The translations under genes were made by a program, and so were the position numbers. A stretch of 62,696 nucleotides of DNA, taken from positions 1 to 62,696 of the IMG/VR virus record IMGVR_UViG_3300021379_000628. One strand, 5' to 3'. Source of the stretch: a virus. This document shows positions 1 to 9,051 of the stretch, piece by piece (the first letter of the stretch is position 1; the number at the start of each line of letters is the position of its first letter). The notes beneath the pieces are model-generated. The model did no database searches, had not been told where the DNA came from, and saw nothing but the letters and a program-made list of their open reading frames with translations.

Positions 1-139
1 TTCAGCAGAGTAGATAGCGTCTTTATCTATAAGTGCTCTACTAACTTTATTCTCTTGAAACACTGTTAGGTTTGTATCTTCAGCATATAACTTCTGTATA
101 CTACCATAGCCAGGGTCCACGCTTTTAGTTATAGCATCA
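1..139. repeat. Terminal direct repeat, left copy (circular overlap)
   Basis: Bases 1-139 are repeated at 62558-62696 with a single difference (A at 127, C at 62684). Both copies keep the same reading frame of a tail gene on the minus strand, and the difference is synonymous (Thr). This is what an assembly of a circular or circularly permuted genome gives, so the two ends join. Confidence 0.95.
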
Positions 140-453
140 CCAACTGAAAACACGTTAGAATTGTTAACACCTGTTTTTGAATTGAATATACCAGAATATA
201 TAAGACCATTTTTTAATTGTTGAGAACTAGTATCATCTTCAACTATAGAAGCTCTAACACCGTAGTCTACGTTTGTATTATTATAACCACCGCGAATACG
301 AGCTTCTTCCAAATACCACATTACACCATCAGCATTAAGCGTACCTGAATTATTAGGAGAACCACCCAGCCAATTTGGAAATGTATTCACATTAGCAGCG
401 GTTTGTAGTCTTTTCAAAACGAAAGAATTAAAGTAAGGTACTTCTATCGCCAT
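1..453 (-). CDS. Tail hub-associated protein, N-terminal part (gene spans the junction)
   Basis: This is the 5' part of a gene that starts with ATG at 453, runs off the left edge, and continues at 62557 down to 61595 when the ends are joined, giving about 471 residues. The protein begins MAIEVPYFNSF and passes in frame through SVDPGYGSIQKLYAEDT into the right-end part. Its sequence is rich in beta-strand-like, Gly/Asn-rich stretches. From family memory it resembles the C-terminal portion of large stabilisation or tail-hub proteins of crAss-like and marine podophages. It lies 38 bases downstream of the 1394-residue hub gene. A structural tail role is inferred from similarity and position. Confidence 0.85.
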   Translation of the reverse strand, partial: MAIEVPYFNSFVLKRLQTAANVNTFPNWLGGSPNNSGTLNADGVMWYLEEARIRGGYNNTNVDYGVRASIVEDDTSSQQLKNGLIYSGIFNSKTGVNNSNVFSVGDAITKSVDPGYGSIQKLYAEDTNLTVFQENKVSRALIDKDAIYSAE

Positions 454-491
454 AATTTATTATTACACTATTATATAAATTATTACTATTA

Positions 492-3400
492 TTAAGGACA
501 TGTGTAAGTAAAACCGCCAACATCTACAACATCTAGTTCTATTCTATCAAAACCGGTTCCGGAATCAGGATCATTTGGAGAACAAGTTCTATCAGAATCT
601 ATTTGATTTATAATAACTCTCCATTCGTAATAAGGATCTTGAGCAGTACCAGCTTGAGGATCTATAGCTGTTGTAGCTGAAGGTATATAAACAGATGTAC
701 TAGAGCTATCGCTTATTACTGATATACTTCCGCTTCCATTACCACCAGCGTAAGTTTGCCAAGTACTTGATGGCGCACCAACTTCTTTATATTGAATCCA
801 ATAGTCAGTGCTTAAGCCAGTGAACGTGCCAAAAGGATTTTCGCAGTCTGCAAACAATTGCAGTTTAAACCTCATTTGTCCTTTTTGATGCCCTTGTTCG
901 GTTCCATCAACATTGTTTCTATGTATACCTGTAACAAGCGAATAAGTGCCACTTGGCAAATTATTAGTATACTCAGCAGGATCACCTTCACCTGATGTAT
1001 TAGCACCAAAATATTGTACAAAAGTTCTATTTGGACTAGATGACGTTGTAACAAGACCTCCCCATGGATTTGGACAAGGTTTAATATTTAAACTATCATC
1101 ACCTATTTGTATTTCTATATCAGGGGTTGTAGCTGATAAAGATCCAACACCTAAATTAGCGTCTTCAACTTTCACTTGGATAGTATATTCTTCACCTTCT
1201 AAACCTTCAACATTTTTAGTTAAAACACCAGTTGTTGAGTTTACAGAGAAAACATTAGTATTAGAACCATCATAGCTCCAAATCTCTTTAACTTTAGTAA
1301 ACACAAGTTGTTGTTTTTGTTCTGAAGTTATAGCGGATCCATTAGATGTGCCGGCAGCTGATAAAAAGTCGTATATATCTGTGTCAGCATCTTCAATGTT
1401 TAAAGCACCTGGATCTTGAATAGTTGGCGTTATATTTTGTAAAAATCCTGTAGAAGTTATAACGCTTTCATAAACATCACCACCACCTTTATCTAAAGTA
1501 ACATTATAAGTAAATGTAAAATCGAATTTTTCACTACTATCTTGAATATATGTAAAGTTCTTTGATGTAAATAAATTAAATGTATTATCTAAATTATCTA
1601 CTAAATAAAAACCGTGGAATGGGACATTATCACCATTAGCATCTTTAACACTAACAAGCTCAGCGGTTACAGTTCCAATACCAACTGTTATAGGTCCTTC
1701 TGAATTAACAAAGTACCAAGGCGTTGTGGTACAGTTGAACGGAGATAAAACTGAAGCAGCATCATCTTCACTTAAACTAAATGAATATGTGGTGTTATCA
1801 ACACCAATAGCTCCATCAAATTGATTTAAAGCGTCTAAATTTAAATCACTTAGCAAACCAGTTGCTGATGTTTCCCAAAATATATCTAACAAAGATATTG
1901 TAGGGTTTGTTTCATATACAGATAAATTTTGTGTTATCGACGTTGTACTATTAGGAAGTCTACCTAAAGTTTCTGTTGATCCAGATGGTGCAAGAGATGA
2001 TATTGTTAGTATTGAAGGATTAGTATTTTGATTATACATACCAAAATAAAAACCTGTAGCAGCACTAGGACTTTGCGGGTAATCAACATCGTAACCAGAG
2101 TCTATAGCTGTAGCTATTTTACTAACTTGATCTGATGCGATACTTGGATACCATTGTATGTTATTCGTAGCTCCAGTAGCTCTCTCTGGTGCAACTCTAC
2201 CAAATAATTTAACGTCACTGCTATATTGCTTTTGATCAGGACCAACTTCAGATAAGTTTCTAGGTACTTTATTTATATTATCATTAATTAAAACACTTTG
2301 TGCTAATTCATCTTGATCATCACTAGTTGATGGTGTGCCGGTATTTAAAAGATAACCACCATTTATAACTAAAGGTAAATAAACATTATAATATTCTTGT
2401 TCGTTTTGTTTTACGACTATTTTATAAGAATACCAACCAAGAGTGTTTATCTCGTAAGCTTCTCTAATAACTGAACTAGATACTGTTTCAGTGTAAATAT
2501 CAGAAATTTCTTCTTCCGTGGTTATAATTGTATTTGGAGAACTCCAAGTAACATCAGTTACTTTAGTATAGTCAATGTATTTACCTCTTAAGTAATCACC
2601 TTCTAATACTTTAGAGCTAATGTTTTGGTTTATAGTATACGTGGTCGAAGTTTTACTTGTTACATAAGGAGTAGAACTGCCAGTATTGTATAAATCCCAA
2701 GATTTGTTACCATTATTTGAACTAGCATATAAACCAGGATAGTCGCTCTGTGCGTTGGTTTCTATAGGAGAGTCTAGCGTAAATCTTAACGCATCACCTT
2801 CCCACCACTCAACTGGGTTTCCTTCGTAAGTTACCCCATCTACATCTGTAAAAAATATACTATTTTTATAACTATTAAAAACAGTAGAACCAGCACCATC
2901 AGTTTGAGCATCTTTACGAGATAATAAAACAGAAGTACTTCTACCATACCTATCGGAAAGTATAAGTCCTACCTGGTAAGTTCTATTTTGTTTTAAGCTA
3001 TGACTTGGATACTGTGCTGTTGTAGTAAATCTAGCAAAGTCTTTCGGTAAAGCAGAAACATAATAATCTGGTAAAGCTGTTGGAGGATTGTTTTTATCTT
3101 TATAATTACCATAAACAACTCTATTACTTATAACCTCTTGAGTTTTAGCTGTTATAGGCACTCTATCGTATACTCTAACTATTTCTTTTTCTGGAAGAGT
3201 TTTATATGGTTTTTTCGATGTATAATTAAATGTATACAAATTATCTTCTCCAACTATACTGCTTGACGTAATATTTGAAGATACTATAGTACTCATTACT
3301 TTTAAAGCTAATGAATCAGACTCTTTGTATAGAATATCTATTTCTTTAATTTTAAACCTATTACTACCCCAGTTGTCATCGCCTTCTGTATTAGAAGGTA

Positions 3401-4676
3401 ATGGTATCCTAAGACCAACTTCTTGTATAAAGTTTTCAAAAAAGCTAACTACAGATGACTTGTAGGTTTGCGTCTCATCATCTACTTGGAAATAACCAAA
3501 TTGCTTTGGTATAAAAATAGGTTGAGTAAACGGCGCTATTAATGAATATTGATTATCATCAAATTTAAATCTATAACTAAATCTTATAAATTTATCTTCA
3601 AGAAAATCAGAATCACCTTGCCATGTACTATCGTAATTAGGATTTTGAATAGAGCCTGTTGATTTGTTGTAACTATCTAAAAACTCTTCAGTTCTATTGA
3701 TCATTGTAGATCTTCTAAATACTACTTCATCGCCGTTTGCCATGATAGTATTAGCGTTAAAAGCTCTATCTAAAGTTACCGTTGGATTAGCAAACGATTT
3801 TACTCTACCAACCTGCTTAGTTCCAGAAACAACATAATCACCTACTTTAATATCGTGAGGTGGCGCTACAGTGAAAGTAATATCACCAACAGCTATAGAA
3901 GCACTAGTCACTGTTGTTTCATGCTCTTCTAATAAACTTATAGGTTTAAATGGAGCAAACTTAGCTACAGAAACATGGTCTTCATTAGTGTAGTAAGTAT
4001 ATGGTTTAGATACGTTTAAAACTCTAGGTTGGTTTCTGTTGTCAGTGAAGAATAATAAATCCTCAAGTAGGTTTACACCACTAATAAAATTTTGTTTTGA
4101 GAAGTTTAAAAAAGCGCCTTCAGCTTTCTTGGTTATCGGTGAAGAGTCTGAAAAGTTATATGTATGAATAAAACAATTTGCGTATGGATCTACTTGAGTA
4201 CCCACAGGCACATCTTGATCTGTTGAGAATATATATAAATTGTTTGTAGCTTCATCTGAATAATAACCTATAATATCTACAACAGGTCTAAATTCTACCG
4301 TATCACCAGGATTACCCACAGCTGTTCTATCTATTATTACATCAAAATCACCAGGAAGATATTCAACTACAATACCTATAAGAACATCATTGATATAAAC
4401 CTCATCACCAGCTTTTATACCAACTGGAGCTGTTGTAATATATATATCAGTTGTATCACAGTAATCAACAGTAGCTGTTATAAGCAAACTTTCTTCTTCA
4501 AAAATATCAAATAAAAGTTCGTTACCTTTTATATTTTCTACAGCTCCTACGTCAGCACCTTCAGATTTGCTGATTGAAACGTTCATTGCATCTCTATATT
4601 CTCCAGACGGCAATAATCTTGCGTCCAGGTCCTTATTCATCTTAGACTTGATGAAAGCGTTTTTTACTTCAGCCAT
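492..4676 (-). CDS. Large tail hub/stabilization protein (P22 gp10-like family)
   Basis: A 1394-residue virion protein. The N-terminus (residues 5-45, with KSKMNKDLDARLLPSGEYR and SKSEGADVGAVEN) is a signature I associate with stabilisation or tail-hub proteins of crAss-like and marine podophages, which close the portal channel. The body is rich in beta-strand, Tyr and Asn. Residues about 1120-1195 look like a cadherin/Ig-like module, with a hydrophobic strand, an STTGVLT turn, an acidic YTIQVKVEDAN strand and a closing strand. Such a module could bind host surface glycans or other tail proteins. The gene follows the connector genes with a 6-base gap and precedes the junction-spanning tail gene. 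The family call is from recognition, not a search. Confidence 0.8.
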   Translation of the reverse strand: MAEVKNAFIKSKMNKDLDARLLPSGEYRDAMNVSISKSEGADVGAVENIKGNELLFDIFEEESLLITATVDYCDTTDIYITTAPVGIKAGDEVYINDVLIGIVVEYLPGDFDVIIDRTAVGNPGDTVEFRPVVDIIGYYSDEATNNLYIFSTDQDVPVGTQVDPYANCFIHTYNFSDSSPITKKAEGAFLNFSKQNFISGVNLLEDLLFFTDNRNQPRVLNVSKPYTYYTNEDHVSVAKFAPFKPISLLEEHETTVTSASIAVGDITFTVAPPHDIKVGDYVVSGTKQVGRVKSFANPTVTLDRAFNANTIMANGDEVVFRRSTMINRTEEFLDSYNKSTGSIQNPNYDSTWQGDSDFLEDKFIRFSYRFKFDDNQYSLIAPFTQPIFIPKQFGYFQVDDETQTYKSSVVSFFENFIQEVGLRIPLPSNTEGDDNWGSNRFKIKEIDILYKESDSLALKVMSTIVSSNITSSSIVGEDNLYTFNYTSKKPYKTLPEKEIVRVYDRVPITAKTQEVISNRVVYGNYKDKNNPPTALPDYYVSALPKDFARFTTTAQYPSHSLKQNRTYQVGLILSDRYGRSTSVLLSRKDAQTDGAGSTVFNSYKNSIFFTDVDGVTYEGNPVEWWEGDALRFTLDSPIETNAQSDYPGLYASSNNGNKSWDLYNTGSSTPYVTSKTSTTYTINQNISSKVLEGDYLRGKYIDYTKVTDVTWSSPNTIITTEEEISDIYTETVSSSVIREAYEINTLGWYSYKIVVKQNEQEYYNVYLPLVINGGYLLNTGTPSTSDDQDELAQSVLINDNINKVPRNLSEVGPDQKQYSSDVKLFGRVAPERATGATNNIQWYPSIASDQVSKIATAIDSGYDVDYPQSPSAATGFYFGMYNQNTNPSILTISSLAPSGSTETLGRLPNSTTSITQNLSVYETNPTISLLDIFWETSATGLLSDLNLDALNQFDGAIGVDNTTYSFSLSEDDAASVLSPFNCTTTPWYFVNSEGPITVGIGTVTAELVSVKDANGDNVPFHGFYLVDNLDNTFNLFTSKNFTYIQDSSEKFDFTFTYNVTLDKGGGDVYESVITSTGFLQNITPTIQDPGALNIEDADTDIYDFLSAAGTSNGSAITSEQKQQLVFTKVKEIWSYDGSNTNVFSVNSTTGVLTKNVEGLEGEEYTIQVKVEDANLGVGSLSATTPDIEIQIGDDSLNIKPCPNPWGGLVTTSSSPNRTFVQYFGANTSGEGDPAEYTNNLPSGTYSLVTGIHRNNVDGTEQGHQKGQMRFKLQLFADCENPFGTFTGLSTDYWIQYKEVGAPSSTWQTYAGGNGSGSISVISDSSSTSVYIPSATTAIDPQAGTAQDPYYEWRVIINQIDSDRTCSPNDPDSGTGFDRIELDVVDVGGFTYTCP

Positions 4677-4682
4677 TTAATT

Positions 4683-5885
4683 TTAGTGTTTAATCCATTT
4701 AGATTTACCACGCATAGTTTGGATAAGCTCATTAAGTTTAATATTTGAAAGTCTAAGTTTAGCGTTTCTAATCTTAGCGCTTTTCTCTTTCTTAAGTCTT
4801 TGAACTATATACTCAGGTTGATTTATTCTTGTAGATATAATAGCATGCAATATCGATGCATACATTGCTTCTTCAGCGAGTTTAGGCACTTTGGTATCTA
4901 GGTCAGTTGATAAACCATCAGAGATGTATTCAAAAGTAATTAGTTTGCCAACTAGATTAGCAGAGAAAGATATTTTACCTTCTCTATCATTTATAGTAAA
5001 ATAACCATTTGCATTAGCGTATCTTGGGTCCATACCATATTGTTGTCCATAAAATGGATCACCCCAGCCATAACCGTACTCCCATGTTTCAATAATGTTA
5101 TCGATGTTTCTTTCTTCACCAAGTACATTATCTCGCCATCTTAGCTCGGCTATAGAAGTACCACTAGTATTATTATCGAAGTTATCCTGCATAGGTATAC
5201 CTTCAGAATCTTGAAGCGGTTGGGTGTATGGGTTGCTAGTTAGGTTTGTTGGTAGTATAATATGCTTAACGCCCTGGTTATCAAACCAATAGAAGTTAAC
5301 ATAGTTAACATAATCTTGGGGCATAACAACGCTTAAGTTGTGTGGTATGTTTAGCTCTTGAGATTTTATAGCTTTAAGTGTATCATAGCTAAGTTCTTGC
5401 ATAGCACGCTTAGCATGGAATATAACATCAGTTCTTTTTACAGATGGTATTAATTTATCTTGACCTACATAAGCTATCAAGAAATTGTTAATAATATCAT
5501 CTAACTTAGTATAAGCATAAGATCCATAGTTTTGCTCAACTACAGAACCATAGGCTTTATCTTGAGTAGTGTTACCATATTGACCACCATCTAATCTTCT
5601 TAACTGAACAACTATAAAAAGTCCGTCAGTTGGAGCAGTGTCAAATGTTATAATATTATTTGCAACTGAATAATCAGCTACAACTTCAGTCCAAGTACCA
5701 GGTATACCATTTGGACTAGTATATAACTTAAAGTTATTTCTTTGATAGTTTACATCAGTTTGCTCTGCAGCTCCAAAAACTAAATCAGTATCAAATGTAG
5801 CTGTAAAACTAACAGTTGTTCCATCGCCTCTAAAGCCCTGAGCGCCTTCGTAATATTGTCTATTGTTTTCTGTTAGTAAAGCCAT
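4683..5885 (-). CDS. Head-tail connector/tail tube-type protein (400 aa)
   Basis: A 400-residue structural protein lying between the 254-residue connector and the hub gene, the position of P22 gp4-like or T7 tail-tubular-A-like proteins. Residues 1-110 have a repeated Gly/Thr-rich beta pattern (QYYEGAQGFRGDGTTVSFTA) like the adaptor domains that begin many podophage tail proteins. Residues about 120-200 are more helical. The C-terminal 60 residues are basic (KKEKSAKIRNAKLRLSNIK). The start is ATG at 5885, three bases after the upstream stop, with an A/T-rich leader and no Shine-Dalgarno. The role is inferred from order and recognition of the family. Confidence 0.7.
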   Translation of the reverse strand: MALLTENNRQYYEGAQGFRGDGTTVSFTATFDTDLVFGAAEQTDVNYQRNNFKLYTSPNGIPGTWTEVVADYSVANNIITFDTAPTDGLFIVVQLRRLDGGQYGNTTQDKAYGSVVEQNYGSYAYTKLDDIINNFLIAYVGQDKLIPSVKRTDVIFHAKRAMQELSYDTLKAIKSQELNIPHNLSVVMPQDYVNYVNFYWFDNQGVKHIILPTNLTSNPYTQPLQDSEGIPMQDNFDNNTSGTSIAELRWRDNVLGEERNIDNIIETWEYGYGWGDPFYGQQYGMDPRYANANGYFTINDREGKISFSANLVGKLITFEYISDGLSTDLDTKVPKLAEEAMYASILHAIISTRINQPEYIVQRLKKEKSAKIRNAKLRLSNIKLNELIQTMRGKSKWIKH

Positions 5886-5888
5886 TTA

Positions 5889-6653
5889 TTAACTTTTTTG
5901 ATTCATTTCGTTTTGTGCTATTTCACTAGCAGCAGCTTGTACTATTTGTGGGTCTCTTATAACTATACCAGAGTATTGTAGTATTCTTAATATAACTTCA
6001 ACTTGCTCTGATGGTAATAATTCAAAACTTGTAGATGTTGTTGAGTTGTAGGTATATTGACCTAAACTACCAACAGTGTATCCCCAAACAACGTCTTTAG
6101 GTTTACGTACAAATGAAGCAACTATATCACTTTGTATAGACGTAGGTCTTACAGTTATTTTACCTCCTTCGTATAAGTAAGTTGGGAAAGATGTCGTTGA
6201 TTTTGTTAGTTGTGATTTTTGTATATTGTAAAAATCAAACCTTTGAAGTCGCTGTAATTCTATAGGATCAGTATTTGTAGGTTCATAAGTTACAGCACCT
6301 AATTTATAAAAAGAAACTTGATCGCTACTTGCTGGAGCATCATTATATATTATAGTAAGCCCAGAAATATCATCAAGTGTTGGTAATGAAAAACTTCCAG
6401 CTGAATAAGTACAAGAACCAATACCTTTGAATGTAGCTAGTTTTTCATCTATAGAACTTTGTCTATCAGCGTAATCAATGTCAACCTGTGGAACACGTAG
6501 TTGTTGATTTAAATCATCAAAGTATTGTTCAAATATATCTAATTGAACCTGTGTTGCTGTTTTATTGAACTCGTTAGGTGTCATATAACCTCTCTGTTCT
6601 TTGTTCAATATAAGCAAAACGGTTTGATACACATTGTTTACGTTTATTGCCAT
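5889..6653 (-). CDS. Head-tail connector/neck protein (254 aa)
   Basis: A 254-residue structural protein. The helical N-terminus (VYQTVLLILNKEQRGYMTP, then NEFNKTATQVQLDIFEQYF) is a recurring start in a connector family of marine and crAss-like podophages. The C-terminal third (VEVILRILQYSGIVIRDPQIV) is also helical. The gene lies between the 256-residue head gene and the 400-residue tail connector gene, so it probably forms a neck ring. The ATG at 6653 follows a hairpin and an A/T-rich leader. The exact ring position cannot be read from sequence. Confidence 0.7.
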   Translation of the reverse strand: MAINVNNVYQTVLLILNKEQRGYMTPNEFNKTATQVQLDIFEQYFDDLNQQLRVPQVDIDYADRQSSIDEKLATFKGIGSCTYSAGSFSLPTLDDISGLTIIYNDAPASSDQVSFYKLGAVTYEPTNTDPIELQRLQRFDFYNIQKSQLTKSTTSFPTYLYEGGKITVRPTSIQSDIVASFVRKPKDVVWGYTVGSLGQYTYNSTTSTSFELLPSEQVEVILRILQYSGIVIRDPQIVQAAASEIAQNEMNQKS

Positions 6654-6674
6654 TTATATTTTTATTTAAATATA

Positions 6675-6696
6675 AGGGCCCGAGTGAACGAGCCCT
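6675..6696 (-). terminator. Hairpin downstream of the 256-aa head gene
   Basis: AGGGC-C-CG and CG-A-GCCCT form a seven-pair stem with one mismatch around a short loop. On the minus strand it follows the stop at 6715 and is followed by an A/T-rich stretch leading to the next start at 6653. It is probably a partial terminator or processing site inside the late operon. The T-run is weak, so most transcription may read through. Confidence 0.5.
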
Positions 6697-6714
6697 ATAT
6701 ACTATTGTTACATG

Positions 6715-7485
6715 TTATTTAAGTTTTTTCTCTATAGACTTAAAGACTTCTACACCTTCATCAGTCTTAAAGAAAGCAGCCATCGCTGAGTATGGATTTT
6801 CATCAAATGGTACATTCATAAGTTTCTTACCATTAGATGACCACATGAACGATCTTTGATCATCAGCTAGCGAAATAATCTTAGCTTCAGTTGCTTTGAT
6901 AGCAAAGTTTCTAAGCTGTACATTGTCATCGTTTGCAAGTTCTATAAACAATGCTGGATTTTTCCTGGCAAATATTAATAGATCTCGTTTAACTTCTTTA
7001 GAAGACATTTGATTTACTTTACTTCCAACTTCAACTCTTAGTATAGCTTCTGCTTGATCAATATCCATAGTTCTAGCAGCGTTAAGAGCATCAATCTGAA
7101 GTTCCATAACATCTAGTTCGTCTTCAGCTTCTACTACAGCATTATATTCTGTATATCGTATGTTTTTTAACGGGTGATATAATGAAAGTAGTTTTTGTAG
7201 TGCTTGATGTTCTTTTGAAACAAACAAAGCACCGTCTTTAAATAAAATAGTACCTAATGTAACTTCACCATATTGATCTTCAACAAACGGAGAAGACATA
7301 TTTGTAGCGTACCTTAATTCTTTTTGTTCGTTAGTTTCGGGATCAAACCACAATAATGGAAACTTTCTACTGTGTCTAGCCGGTATCCTAAGAGTTAGTG
7401 GTTTATATTTTCCTTTAACGAAGTATGTTCTATCTTTAATTTCCCAGCCTTGTTCAACGCTAGGAACTTCTTTTGTTTTTGCCAT
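6715..7485 (-). CDS. Conserved head protein downstream of the capsid gene (256 aa)
   Basis: A 256-residue protein immediately after the major capsid gene and bracketed by two hairpins (7523-7547 and 6675-6696). The N-terminal half is beta-rich (YFVKGKYKPLTLRIPARHS, PLLWFDPETNEQ). Residues 115-220 are helical and charged. I recognise a conserved structural family of crAss-like and marine podophages next to the capsid gene, but no enzymatic motif is visible. It could be a head completion or capsid-associated protein. The start ATG at 7485 has an upstream A/T-rich leader. Confidence 0.6.
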   Translation of the reverse strand: MAKTKEVPSVEQGWEIKDRTYFVKGKYKPLTLRIPARHSRKFPLLWFDPETNEQKELRYATNMSSPFVEDQYGEVTLGTILFKDGALFVSKEHQALQKLLSLYHPLKNIRYTEYNAVVEAEDELDVMELQIDALNAARTMDIDQAEAILRVEVGSKVNQMSSKEVKRDLLIFARKNPALFIELANDDNVQLRNFAIKATEAKIISLADDQRSFMWSSNGKKLMNVPFDENPYSAMAAFFKTDEGVEVFKSIEKKLK

Positions 7486-7522
7486 GATATAATATAATAA
7501 AAATGTTAATAAAAGTAAGAAT

Positions 7523-7547
7523 TACCCCCGTCGATAAGACGAGGGTA
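7523..7547 (-). terminator. Hairpin after the major capsid gene
   Basis: On the plus strand ACCCCCGTC and GACGAGGGT form a nine-base stem with one mismatch around a GATAA loop. On the minus strand the hairpin lies 26 bases beyond the capsid stop (7573) and is followed by a T-rich segment (AATTCTTACTTTTATT). It is a plausible attenuating terminator that would make capsid mRNA the 3' end of many transcripts. Confidence 0.6.
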
Positions 7548-7572
7548 AAAACTTACATAATTTACCTACTTA

Positions 7573-9033
7573 CTAGGCAGCTGTAAACAACACAAAGTTG
7601 TTAGCACCTTGTACACATAAACATCTTTCAGAAAGGAAGTTTACTTCCATAGCGTCAAGATCAGATGTAGCAGCACCACCAACAGATCCAGTCAACCAAG
7701 ACTTCATACGACGATCGTCAGTTTGAGACGCTCTATATCGTACGTGTAAGAATGGGCGACGGATGTTAGTACCAAGAATTTGATCGTAAACAGTTGAAGT
7801 ACCAGCAGGAACTAGTACACCATCGATAGCGTAAACAGGAGCGGCAGTTGCAGCAGCTTCAACAAAACCTCCACGAGTAGAAGCATCGTTCAAGTATTTC
7901 CAGTCAGTTTTGTAGAAATCGTAAGAACCACGACGGAAACCAGAGAAACCTAGGTTAAGAGCCATGTCTTCAGAGTTTTCAAACAAACCGTAAGCAGAAC
8001 CAGCACCAGCGTTACCACCGTTCAAACCAGCAAGCATATCGTCGATAGTCAAAGAAGTTTCACGATTCAAGAAAAGCATGTTTTCTTCAATAGCTCCTTG
8101 AGTATCTAGGTTTTTAAGGATAAGGTCAAACTGAGCAAGAGCGTTAGCAGAAGTTAATCCAGCAAATCCAGTTTCAACGTTACCACGAGAGTTAACGGCA
8201 GCGAAGAGACCTTCAGTACCTTTGTACCCAGCAGTTTCAGCACCAGAAGAACCAGCAGCTAATTCACCTTCAACAACACTCATTTCAAGATAATCTTCGA
8301 AACGTAAACGAGTTTCAGACTCAGCTTTCAAATACCAAAGGTATCCAGAAGTTCCGTCTTCAGTAGCAACTTCAACCCAACCGATTTGAGCAGCATCAGA
8401 ACCAGAAACAACATATTTGTTACGGATAATGATTGGAGAGTTAGAGTATTGAGTGAAATCAGGGTCAATACTTACATAACCGTTAAATGCTCCAGTTGTA
8501 GCAGTGTTATTAGGAGTAGAAGAACCTTTAGCATATTCAGATCCATAAACGAAGATCTTAACAGTAGCAGCCAAACCAGATAGATCAGCAGATCCGTAAG
8601 GAGCTACAGTCAAAACACCAGTAGTTTGGTTTGATCCGGTAACAACAGCTTTAGCTTCAGCTCCAAGAGCATCTACAATTACGATTGTTTGACCAACTGA
8701 GATTACGTTTCTTACTGTAGCAGAAACAGGGATAGTTACAGTGTTAGCAACACCACCGTTAGTACAGTCAGAATAAGAGATATGCAAACGATTTTGCTCA
8801 GACCAGATAACTTGGTCAGAAGTCATAGGCATTTCAGCACCTACCATACGCAAGAATCCAGAGAGAGTACGGTTTCCGTAACGCTCTACTTCAGCAGCGT
8901 ATACTTCAGGTAGATATTGTTGAGCGAAAGTGTCAGTACCACTAGCGCTGTCGTTAAACTTTAGATAGTTGCTATCCAAAAGTTGTTGTTTTTGAGATGG
9001 GACGATGTCACCAAATAAAGGACTTAAAGCCAT
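7573..9033 (-). CDS. Major capsid protein
   Basis: A 486-residue protein placed after portal and scaffold, the usual position of the capsid gene. The N-terminal segment (ALSPLFGDIVPSQKQQLLDS, then TFAQQYLPEVYAAEVERYGN and SDQVIWSEQ) matches what I know of HK97-fold capsid proteins of crAss-like and marine podophages. Residues about 95-165 are Val/Thr/Gly-rich and look like an inserted beta domain. The C-terminus (HVRYRASQTDDRRMKSW) returns to the conserved core. It uses more G/C-ending codons than its neighbours, as expected for strong expression. The ATG at 9033 follows an A/T leader without Shine-Dalgarno. Confidence 0.88.
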   Translation of the reverse strand: MALSPLFGDIVPSQKQQLLDSNYLKFNDSASGTDTFAQQYLPEVYAAEVERYGNRTLSGFLRMVGAEMPMTSDQVIWSEQNRLHISYSDCTNGGVANTVTIPVSATVRNVISVGQTIVIVDALGAEAKAVVTGSNQTTGVLTVAPYGSADLSGLAATVKIFVYGSEYAKGSSTPNNTATTGAFNGYVSIDPDFTQYSNSPIIIRNKYVVSGSDAAQIGWVEVATEDGTSGYLWYLKAESETRLRFEDYLEMSVVEGELAAGSSGAETAGYKGTEGLFAAVNSRGNVETGFAGLTSANALAQFDLILKNLDTQGAIEENMLFLNRETSLTIDDMLAGLNGGNAGAGSAYGLFENSEDMALNLGFSGFRRGSYDFYKTDWKYLNDASTRGGFVEAAATAAPVYAIDGVLVPAGTSTVYDQILGTNIRRPFLHVRYRASQTDDRRMKSWLTGSVGGAATSDLDAMEVNFLSERCLCVQGANNFVLFTAA

Positions 9034-9051
9034 TGTAATAAATTTTTAAAG

